This document shows, in pieces, positions 1-5,295 of a stretch of 5,428 bases of DNA (its first letter is position 1; each line of letters opens with the position of its first letter). Below the pieces are notes generated by a model. That model was not told the DNA's origin and ran no database searches. It saw only the letters and a list, made by a program, of their open reading frames with translations. The stretch is from Paracoccaceae bacterium (GTDB taxonomy: Bacteria > Pseudomonadota > Alphaproteobacteria > Rhodobacterales > Rhodobacteraceae): contig WFPZ01000128.1 in NCBI GenBank assembly GCA_015487335.1, positions 1 to 5,428 on the forward strand, written 5' to 3'. Made by a program: the position numbers and the translations under genes.

Positions 1-261
1 GTCCACCGCCACGTCGAACAGCCGCCCCCGCCCGCAGCGCACCAGCTTGTCCTGGGCCTGCGGCGGGGCCTGGAAATGCAGCCCGCGCAAAGTGCCGGCG
101 GCCACCGAAAAGGAGTGGTTGTCTTGCACGAATTCGATATCTATCCCGTGCTCTGCCAGACGTGCGCGATTGTAACTTTCACAAAAGAAACCTCGCGCAT
201 CTCCGTGACGCACGGGGGTGATGATCAGGACGCCCTCCAGCTCGGTTTCCTCGATGTTCAC
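1..261 (-). CDS. rfbC: dTDP-4-dehydrorhamnose 3,5-epimerase, N-terminal part (cut by window edge)
   Basis: Translating the minus strand from GTG at 261 gives 87 open residues that run off the left edge. They match the start of the RfbC/RmlC cupin epimerase, which epimerises C3 and C5 of dTDP-4-keto-6-deoxyglucose in dTDP-L-rhamnose synthesis in the cytoplasm. Visible family signatures are ITPVRHGDARGFFCESYN (residues 14-31), FVQDNHS (44-50) and the core GTLRGLHFQAPP (56-67). R59, H62 and K72 are at the positions of the substrate-binding arginine, catalytic histidine and conserved lysine. The GTG start is chosen because the family begins right at this point, there is no nearby in-frame ATG, and GAGGG (268-272) sits 6 nt upstream. 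The catalytic Asp/Tyr half lies outside the window. It is divergent from xsc and functionally unrelated to it. It probably leads a leftward rhamnose operon (inference). Confidence 0.93.
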   Translation of the reverse strand, partial: MNIEETELEGVLIITPVRHGDARGFFCESYNRARLAEHGIDIEFVQDNHSFSVAAGTLRGLHFQAPPQAQDKLVRCGRGRLFDVAVD

Positions 262-332
262 TCTCGGCCCTCGTCTGCAACTCGCCCGCCGCTTGGTAGC
301 AGGCCCTTCCCGCCCTGTCATCCCCGGCAGAA

Positions 333-348
333 GCCAGGCCGATCTGGC
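333..348. promoter_or_regulatory. Candidate operator dyad between rfbC and xsc
   Basis: The 171-bp divergent spacer (262-432) contains the inverted repeat GCCAG-N6-CTGGC, about 85 bp before xsc and 72 bp before rfbC. This is a plausible place for a regulator acting on either gene. Five-base arms arise by chance easily in GC-rich DNA, so support is weak. A poor sigma70-like match also exists for xsc (TTGGTA 293-298, 17-nt spacer, TGTCAT 316-321). I see no copies of the CTGGAC-type direct repeats reported for the taurine regulator TauR. If xsc is regulated here, TauR is therefore not the obvious candidate. Confidence 0.2.
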
Positions 349-432
349 CCTATCCGGAAGCCCCCAAACCGCGTAGTCTGCAGCCAAGGCCGGCCACGGC
401 CCACAAAGCCTTTCGCGCGGGAGTGAACGACA

Positions 433-2208
433 ATGGAAATGACCACCGAGGAAGCCTTCGTCAAAACCCTGCAGATGCACGGAATCGAACATGCCTTCGG
501 CATCATCGGTTCGGCCTTCATGCCGATTTCCGACCTCTTTCCCAAGGCCGGCATCACCTTCTGGGACTGCGCGCACGAGGGTTCGGGCGGGTTCATGGCC
601 GACGGCTTCACCCGCGCCAGCGGCAAGATGAGCATGATGATCGGCCAGAACGGCCCCGGCATCACCAATTTCGTTACCGCCGTGAAGACCGCCTACTGGA
701 ACCATACGCCGCTTCTGCTGGTCACGCCCCAGGCGGCCAACAGGACCATCGGGCAGGGCGGTTTCCAGGAGGTGGAACAGATGCGCGCCTTCGCCGACAT
801 GGTGGCCTGGCAGGAAGAGGTGCGCGACCCGGCACGCATCGCCGAGGTGCTCGACCGGGTGATCATGGCGGCATGGCGGGCCTCGGCCCCGGCCCAGATC
901 AACATCCCGCGCGACATGTGGACCCGGGTGGTGGACATCGAGCTGCCGCAGGCGCCGGACATCGCCCGCCCCACCCCCGAGCCCGAACCCCGCGCCCTCG
1001 ACAGGGCGACCAGCCTGCTGGCCGGGGCGAAGACCCCGGTGATCATCAACGGCGCCGGCGTGGTGCTGTCGGGCGCGATCGAGGCCACCGTGGCCTTGGC
1101 CGAACGGCTGAGCGCGCCGGTGTGCTGCAGCTACCAGCACAACGACGCCTTCCCCGGCGCCCACCCGCTGCACGTGGGGCCGCTGGGCTACAACGGCTCC
1201 AAGGCGGCGATGCGGCTGATCGCCGAGGCCGACGTGGTGCTGGCGCTGGGCACGCGGCTTAACCCGTTTTCCACCCTGCCCGCCTACGGCCTCGACTACT
1301 GGCCGAAGGAGGCCAGGCTCATCCAGGTGGAAATCAGGCCCGAGCGCATCGGCCTGACCAGGCCGGTGGAGGTCGGGGTTGTCGGCGACGCCCGCAAGGT
1401 GGCCGAGGGGCTGCTGGCGCGCCTGCCCGAGCGCGACCCCGACAGCGCCCGCCTTGGCCGCATCGCCCAGGAAAAAAGCGCCTGGGCGCAGGAGCTTTCC
1501 TCGATGGACCACGAGGAAGACGACCCGGGCACCACCTGGAATGCCCGCGCCCGGGCTGCCAGGCCCGGCTGGATGAGCCCGCGCATGGCCTGGCGGGCAA
1601 TAATGCAGGCGCTGCCGGAAGAGGCGATCATCTCCTCCGACATCGGCAACAACTGCGCCATCGGCAATGCCTATCCCAGCTTCCCGGAGGGGCGGCAGTA
1701 TCTCGCGCCGGGGCTGTTCGGCCCCTGCGGCTATGGCCTGCCGGCGATCATCGGCGCCAAGATCGCCCGGCCGGACCGCCCGGTTGTGGGCTTTTCCGGC
1801 GACGGGGCCTTCGGCATTGCGGTGACGGAGCTAACCGCCATCGGCCGCCCCGAGTGGCCTGCCATCACCCAGGTGGTGTTCCGCAACTACCAGTGGGGCG
1901 CCGAGAAGCGCAACTCCACCCTGTGGTATGACGACAACTTCGTCGGCACCGAGCTGAACGAGAAGGTCTCCTACGCAGGCATCGCCGAGGCCTGCGGGCT
2001 GAAGGGGGTGGTGGCGCGCACCATGGAAGAGCTCACCGAGGCCCTGCGCAGGGCGATCGACGAGCAGATGACCCTCGGCGTGACCACCCTCATCGAGGCG
2101 ATGATCAACCAGGAACTGGGAGAGCCCTTCCGCCGGGACGCCATGAAGAAGCCTGTGGAGGTGGCCGGCATCGATGCCGCCGACATGCGGCCGCAGAAAG
2201 GGGCCTGA
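433..2208 (+). CDS. xsc: Sulfoacetaldehyde acetyltransferase (ThDP-dependent, phosphate-acetylating)
   Basis: This 591-residue cytoplasmic enzyme converts sulfoacetaldehyde plus phosphate to acetyl phosphate and sulfite, the desulfonating step of C2-sulfonate catabolism. It has the three-domain layout of the acetolactate-synthase superfamily: a ThDP pyrimidine domain (about 1-165) with the activating glutamate E49 in AHEG; a central domain (about 190-320); and a pyrophosphate domain (about 385-550) with the Mg/ThDP motif G456-D457-G458, 26 residues, then N485. Features that point to Xsc rather than acetolactate synthase are IGQGGFQEVEQ (106-116), PAQINIPRDMW (153-163), YQWGAEKRN following N485, and the tail NQELGEPFRRDAMKKP starting at 559. 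Length is typical for the family. Start: ATG at 433 with GGGAG (419-423) 9 nt upstream; the ATG at 439 would remove only two residues. The stop lies one base before ackA. The sequence closely resembles the roseobacter form as I remember it. No frameshift or missing key residue was seen. Confidence 0.95.
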   Translation: MEMTTEEAFVKTLQMHGIEHAFGIIGSAFMPISDLFPKAGITFWDCAHEGSGGFMADGFTRASGKMSMMIGQNGPGITNFVTAVKTAYWNHTPLLLVTPQAANRTIGQGGFQEVEQMRAFADMVAWQEEVRDPARIAEVLDRVIMAAWRASAPAQINIPRDMWTRVVDIELPQAPDIARPTPEPEPRALDRATSLLAGAKTPVIINGAGVVLSGAIEATVALAERLSAPVCCSYQHNDAFPGAHPLHVGPLGYNGSKAAMRLIAEADVVLALGTRLNPFSTLPAYGLDYWPKEARLIQVEIRPERIGLTRPVEVGVVGDARKVAEGLLARLPERDPDSARLGRIAQEKSAWAQELSSMDHEEDDPGTTWNARARAARPGWMSPRMAWRAIMQALPEEAIISSDIGNNCAIGNAYPSFPEGRQYLAPGLFGPCGYGLPAIIGAKIARPDRPVVGFSGDGAFGIAVTELTAIGRPEWPAITQVVFRNYQWGAEKRNSTLWYDDNFVGTELNEKVSYAGIAEACGLKGVVARTMEELTEALRRAIDEQMTLGVTTLIEAMINQELGEPFRRDAMKKPVEVAGIDAADMRPQKGA

Positions 2209-2209
2209 A

Positions 2210-3337
2210 ATGGCGGGCAGGGGGCCGGTGCTGGTCATCAACGCCGGCTCGTCCTCGGTGAAATATGCCGTGTTCGACGCCGGCCCGGCCGAACTGGCCA
2301 GCGGCATGGTCGAGGTCGGAGCCGGCGGCGCAGCGCAGCAGCGCCGGGTAAAGGATCACGCCCGGGCGCTCGGTCTGATCCTCGATGAACTCGCGGCGCG
2401 GGGGCTTTCCCTTCCGGTCCTTGCCGCCGCCGCCCACCGGGTGGTGCACGGCGGCACCCGGCTGACGGCCCCCCGCCGCATCACGCCCGGGGTTCTCGAG
2501 GAGATCCGCGCCTGCATTCCGCTGGCCCCCTTGCACAATCCCAACAATCTTGCCGCCATCGAGGCATTGGCCGGCCTGGCGCCGGACCTGCCCCAGTTTG
2601 CCAGTTTCGACACCGCCTTTCACGCCACCAACCCCGAGGTGGCCCGCCGCTATCCCCTGCCCGATCGGGAAGACGCCGCCGGCATCCGCCGCTACGGTTT
2701 CCACGGCCTGTCCTATGCCGGGCTGGTGCAGCAGTTGCCCGAGATCTCGCGCAGCCCTCTGCCGCGGCGGCTGCTGGCGATGCACCTGGGCAACGGAGCA
2801 AGCCTGTGCGCCATTGTCGAGGGGCGCTCGGTGGCCACCACCATGGGCTACTCGCCGCTGGACGGGCTGACCATGGGCACCCGTGCCGGCAGCATCGACG
2901 GCAACGCGGTGCTGCGGATGGTGGCCCGCCACGGGGCGGCACGCACCGGGCAGATCCTCAACCACGAAAGCGGCCTGCTGGCGCTGGGCGGCAGCGCCGA
3001 CATGCGCGAACTGGCCGCCTCGGACAGCCCGCGCGCGGTTTTCGCAATCGAACATTTCTGCCACTGGGCGCTGCACCACGCGGGCGCGATGATCATGGCC
3101 ATGGGCGGGCTCGATGCAGTGGCCTTTACCGGCGGCATCGGCGAAAACGACGCCGCGGTGCGCCGGCGCATCATGGCCGGGCTGGAGTGGCTCGGCCTGG
3201 CCGCCGACGGCAGGGCCAATGCGCAAGGCCGGGCGCGGCTGCATGTGGAGGAATCAAAGGTCGAGGCCTGGATCGTGCCTGCACGCGAAGAGCTGGTGAT
3301 CGCCCGGGATGCCCTGGCGCTTTTGAACCGGGCATGA
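2210..3337 (+). CDS. ackA: Acetate kinase
   Basis: AckA interconverts acetyl phosphate plus ADP with acetate plus ATP. After xsc it would turn the acetyl phosphate from sulfoacetaldehyde into ATP by substrate-level phosphorylation. The 375-residue protein has the ASKHA-fold motifs in order: VINAGSSSVKY (9-19, with N11 and K18), HRVVHGG (76-82, R77), LAPLHNPNNL (105-114), FDTAFH (D134), RRYGFHG (H165, the transition-state histidine), HLGNGAS (from 192), GTR (R225), GGIGEN (308-313) and REELVIARD (from 359). Oddities: it is somewhat shorter than the usual ~400 residues, reads FHGLSY where many members have FHGTSH, and reads GTRAGSID where many have GTRxGDID. All catalytic residues I can place are intact. 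Start: an in-frame ATG at 2174 lies inside xsc, but ATG 2210 has AAAGGGG (2197-2203) at 6 nt and begins just before the conserved N-terminus. Spacing to xsc is one base (TGA-A-ATG), so translation is probably coupled. Propionate kinase activity cannot be excluded. No clear terminator is seen in the 105 bp that follow. Confidence 0.93.
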   Translation: MAGRGPVLVINAGSSSVKYAVFDAGPAELASGMVEVGAGGAAQQRRVKDHARALGLILDELAARGLSLPVLAAAAHRVVHGGTRLTAPRRITPGVLEEIRACIPLAPLHNPNNLAAIEALAGLAPDLPQFASFDTAFHATNPEVARRYPLPDREDAAGIRRYGFHGLSYAGLVQQLPEISRSPLPRRLLAMHLGNGASLCAIVEGRSVATTMGYSPLDGLTMGTRAGSIDGNAVLRMVARHGAARTGQILNHESGLLALGGSADMRELAASDSPRAVFAIEHFCHWALHHAGAMIMAMGGLDAVAFTGGIGENDAAVRRRIMAGLEWLGLAADGRANAQGRARLHVEESKVEAWIVPAREELVIARDALALLNRA

Positions 3338-3442
3338 GTTCAGGCAGGGTTCGCAACGGCACGCCATGCACTTTGCCGCCTTCTCCGCCGGTGCAGGCAC
3401 TTGCGCTGCCAGACAAACGAGCACCCCTCTGATAACGTGAAA

Positions 3443-3922
3443 TCAGTGGGCCTGCCCCTGCCGCTCGGGCACCACCATCCGACGCACCACGTTGGTGCGG
3501 AAGATGAAATGGTGCGCCGCGGCGGCGCCGATGTGAATCCATACCAGAGCGAAGAAGACCGGCTCGCCCACGTCGTGGATCACCTGGCCGAAGCCGAGGC
3601 CGAAGTACCAGTCCAGCGCGGCACCGCCGGGAATGGCGATCAGCAGCACGTAGAAGGCCCAGTGCATCCAGACCGCGAAACGGCGCAGCAGCTCGGGCTC
3701 GGACCTGGGCGGCGGCGGAGCGCCGCGCACCAGCCGAATGGCCAGCCGCAGCAGCATCAGCGCGATGATCGCCAGCCCCGGCCAGACATGAATGAGCGCC
3801 AGCGCGCCGGTGCGGCTGCCTTCCTCGACCAGCTCGCCCGAGGCGTATTCGACGAGTACCAGGGCAACGATAGCCCAGTGCAATGCGATCTGAATGCGGG
3901 AATACCCGTCTCTTTGCGCCAT
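3443..3922 (-). CDS. Cytochrome b561 (di-haem, four-helix bacterial type)
   Basis: This 159-residue inner-membrane protein is of the bacterial cytochrome b561 / Ni-hydrogenase b-subunit family (CybB/YceJ-like), which moves electrons between the quinone pool and periplasmic or membrane partners. Four hydrophobic segments are visible at about 13-31, 43-63, 84-102 and 119-141. Haem-ligand candidates sit where the family has them: H15 (LHW, helix 1), H45 (IHVWPG, helix 2), H87 (MHW, helix 3) and H130 (WIH, helix 4); H116, H137 and H138 are also conserved-looking. It is a little shorter than the usual 170-190 residues. Start ATG 3922 has GAGG (3931-3934) at 8 nt and AGGA (3926-3929) closer in. It faces ackA tail to tail across 105 bp and lies downstream of an exported four-cysteine protein on the same strand. 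The electron partner is unknown. Neither a YceI-type lipocalin nor a sulfite dehydrogenase is present in the window. Confidence 0.87.
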   Translation of the reverse strand: MAQRDGYSRIQIALHWAIVALVLVEYASGELVEEGSRTGALALIHVWPGLAIIALMLLRLAIRLVRGAPPPPRSEPELLRRFAVWMHWAFYVLLIAIPGGAALDWYFGLGFGQVIHDVGEPVFFALVWIHIGAAAAHHFIFRTNVVRRMVVPERQGQAH

Positions 3923-3934
3923 GTTTCCTGCCTC

Positions 3935-3946
3935 GAAAAGGTTTTC
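3935..3946. repeat. Small inverted repeat upstream of cytochrome b561
   Basis: GAAAA-GG-TTTTC forms a 12-bp interrupted inverted repeat, 12 bp before the b561 start codon and next to the Shine-Dalgarno region. Its A/T-rich arms stand out in this GC-rich DNA. It could be an operator or part of the untranslated leader, but the loop is too small for a stable hairpin unless some pairs open. Function is unknown. Confidence 0.25.
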
Positions 3947-3952
3947 TTTCCC

Positions 3953-3981
3953 TGTCTACGCCTGGATTGTGCCCCTGACAA
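3953..3981 (-). promoter_or_regulatory. Candidate sigma70-type promoter for cytochrome b561
   Basis: Read on the minus strand, TTGTCA (3976-3981, five of six consensus bases for -35) is followed by a 17-nt spacer and TAGACA (3953-3958, a weak -10, three of six). It lies about 30 bp before the b561 start. Together with the hairpin that follows the upstream gene, this suggests b561 can be transcribed on its own. The weak -10 makes it a candidate only. Confidence 0.33.
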
Positions 3982-4042
3982 GGAAAGGAAGATGGCCGGA
4001 ACTTTCATGCGTTCCGCTGCCTGCGGTTGCCCGCCGGCACGG

Positions 4043-4064
4043 GGGCGGGGGCATGCCCCCGCCC
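4043..4064 (-). terminator. 22-nt perfect GC-rich palindrome after the exported-protein gene
   Basis: The bases from GGGCGGGGGCA to its exact complement form a perfect palindrome centred between 4053 and 4054. It begins 7 nt beyond the stop codon of the exported-protein gene on the minus strand. As RNA it would fold into a very stable stem of eight or nine G-C pairs around a CATG-type loop. No U-tract follows on the minus strand, so it is not a textbook intrinsic terminator. It may end or slow transcription, protect the 3' end of the mRNA, or be a protein-binding palindrome. Its position right after a gene supports a 3'-end role. Confidence 0.5.
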
Positions 4065-4071
4065 ATGGCAA

Positions 4072-4437
4072 TCACTTCTTGAGAACCCAGTCCTCGGCAT
4101 CGCAAATGCCCAGGGCGCAGCCGCGGATGTTCAGCCCCGCTTCGGTAAAGGTCACGGTGCCGTTGAAACGCATGAAGCCCGGCATGTCGGGGTGTTTCAT
4201 CCGCTTGCCCTTCCAGGTGCCGTCGGGCTGTTCGGTCATGCCGTTGCACATCTCGTAGTCGTCGGAGGTGCGCCGGCAGTAGAGCTTGCCCTCGTAGACG
4301 AACACGATGATCTCCTGATCTCCCTTGCGCAAGAAGGTCATCGGGCCGTCCTTGACACCGGCGGCAAAGGCCGGGGCCATGGTGCTGGCGGCAAGGCCCG
4401 CGGCAGCGGCAAGAATTGCAAATTTTCTCACTGTCAT
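4072..4437 (-). CDS. Small exported four-cysteine protein, distantly DUF2147-like
   Basis: This 121-residue protein has a clear Sec signal peptide: basic VRK at 3-5, a hydrophobic Ala/Leu stretch (about 7-19) and cleavage after A23-F24-A25. The mature ~96 residues should be periplasmic. Four cysteines (C54, C64, C107, C112) could form two disulfides. The order PDGTWKG (71-77), MPGFMRFNGTVTF, then LNIRGCALGICDAEDW (102-117) recalls the C-terminal half of DUF2147 proteins (Gly/Trp-rich, ending in xxGCxxG...W). That is my reading of a weak likeness, not a family assignment, and no enzymatic residues are recognisable. Start: AGGGAG (4438-4443) touches the ATG at 4437, which is too close, while a GTG at 4431 has that same sequence at an ideal 6 nt. 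The true start may be GTG 4431; the mature protein is unaffected. It lies 149 bp upstream of cytochrome b561 on the same strand. Confidence 0.8.
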   Translation of the reverse strand: MTVRKFAILAAAAGLAASTMAPAFAAGVKDGPMTFLRKGDQEIIVFVYEGKLYCRRTSDDYEMCNGMTEQPDGTWKGKRMKHPDMPGFMRFNGTVTFTEAGLNIRGCALGICDAEDWVLKK

Positions 4438-4467
4438 CTCCCTGTTGGTAATGGTTTTATGCGCGTT

Positions 4468-4496
4468 ATGTTAAGTTCTGAAATGCAAGAATGCAA
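4468..4496 (-). promoter_or_regulatory. Candidate promoter for the exported-protein gene
   Basis: On the minus strand TTGCAT (4491-4496) is followed by a 17-nt spacer and TAACAT (4468-4473, four of six -10 consensus bases), about 30 bp before the start codon. It lies in an unusually A/T-rich patch (about 4441-4512). TTGCAT occurs twice, 8 bp apart (4483-4488 and 4491-4496), so the repeat could also be a regulator site. Confidence 0.35.
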
Positions 4497-5109
4497 ATAT
4501 GCTGAGTTTCTGATGCATCGGCGCCACCAGATGCGGCCCGCCCGCGGAAGACGCGCCGGGACCGGCCCGGACAGACAAAGGGAAAGCCCCTCACCCCCAT
4601 GGGATATTGCGTATGATGCGCAGCACCCCACAACATGTGGTCGATCTTCGGCGCCGCCCATTGCATCTGCCCCCTCACAGGTGCATGGACGCGGCAATGC
4701 ATCAGCTGACCTGAAGGCCCCTTTTCATCGGGCTGATCCCACAGCCTGACGCCTTCCCGAGCCTTCCCCCGTTCCGGCCTCGCGGAGCCCTTGCCTGCCG
4801 CCCGCCCCCGAAGGCCCCTGCGACAGGACAAGGTTTGCAAATGGAGGTGTGTCCCGCAAGGAAGCCCGCGGATGGGACGGGATTTTCCGAAGACAGGTTA
4901 TTGAAATTTCTACGGAAATCAGGTGGACAAGTGAAATTGCAAAGCCCGGCCAGGAGGTTGCGAAATGCCCTTCAGGCACGGCACTCCCGGCGCCGCAGGC
5001 GCGCAGGGCGGAACACGCAGCCATTTACAAACGGGTGCGGGGCAACAAGATGCCGCAAGGCCCGGAAAGGCGGGCGCTCGCGGCGCAACGTCAGGGGGGC
5101 CGGCGCCGG
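4497..5109. other. Long stretch with no credible gene
   Basis: Open frames here (for example minus 4725-5024 and 4466-4840, plus 4849-5334) give low-complexity or arginine-rich products with no recognisable motif, and the last runs antisense over the small membrane protein gene. I treat all as non-coding. Small structures seen are a CCGGG-N5-CCCGG hairpin (4556-4570), a CCACA-N3-TGTGG hairpin (4628-4640), a relatively A/T-rich patch (about 4882-4946) and a GCCGGCGCCGGC palindrome (5099-5110) at the stop of the next gene. None is followed by a T-run. The stretch could hold a small RNA, or decayed sequence left after a deletion or insertion, but nothing shows which. Confidence 0.55.
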
Positions 5110-5295
5110 CTACTGCAGATCGGTCAGCTTCCTGGCGATGAGCCAGGTGGCCGGAAAGGCCAGGACGAAACCGATTGCCGCCGCAACCAGCAGCGCCTCC
5201 TGCGTGTCATTGCCCGTCAGGAGCATGGCAAGAACGCCGATCCCCATGAAGGTGACGGAGACCATGAAGAAGAGGATGAATGCAAGACGTGTCAT
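5110..5295 (-). CDS. Small two-helix membrane protein, conserved type, function unknown
   Basis: This 61-residue protein consists almost wholly of two transmembrane segments (about 4-27 and 34-54) joined by a short TGNDTQE loop, with an AAAIGFVLAFPATWLIARKL second helix and tail. I recall similar ~60-residue proteins in Rhodobacterales that databases often label 'CTP synthetase'. Nothing here resembles that ~540-residue enzyme, so such a label would be wrong. The ATG at 5295 has AAGGG (5302-5306) at 6 nt. The start codon overlaps the stop of an upstream minus-strand frame (ATGA, 5292-5295), pointing to translational coupling. The positive residues R3 and R55-K56 near the outer ends of both helices would place both termini in the cytoplasm by the positive-inside rule (inference). 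Confidence 0.75.
   Translation of the reverse strand: MTRLAFILFFMVSVTFMGIGVLAMLLTGNDTQEALLVAAAIGFVLAFPATWLIARKLTDLQ

Noticed and set aside
388..395. GGCCGGCC palindrome upstream of xsc
   Set aside because: An eight-base G/C palindrome is common by chance in DNA of this composition.
423..1262. Long plus-strand frame overlapping the start of xsc
   Set aside because: It is an out-of-frame shadow of xsc, with an Arg/Gly/His-rich product and no family motif.
433..2208. Alternative call as acetolactate synthase or another ThDP decarboxylase
   Set aside because: The Xsc-specific stretches (IGQGGFQEVEQ, YQWGAEKRN, NQELGEPFRRD) and the downstream acetyl-phosphate-using kinase fit Xsc better.
2174..2209. 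Upstream ATG for ackA that would overlap xsc
   Set aside because: The added 12 residues are not part of the AckA family start, and ATG 2210 has its own well-placed ribosome binding site.
2105..3244. 379-residue minus-strand frame opposite ackA
   Set aside because: It is antisense to a gene with clear acetate kinase motifs; its composition is typical of GC-rich antisense frames and no domain is recognisable.
3332..3377. GCATG/CATGC arms after ackA as a terminator
   Set aside because: The five-base arms are separated by a long unstructured loop with no T-run, which is expected by chance.
3429..3446. CTGAT-N8-ATCAG inverted repeat between ackA and b561 as a shared terminator
   Set aside because: It has only five weak base pairs and an eight-base loop, it overlaps the b561 stop codon, and no T-run follows on either strand.
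3401..4258. 285-residue plus-strand frame across the b561 and exported-protein genes
   Set aside because: It is antisense to two genes with clear membrane/haem and signal-peptide features.
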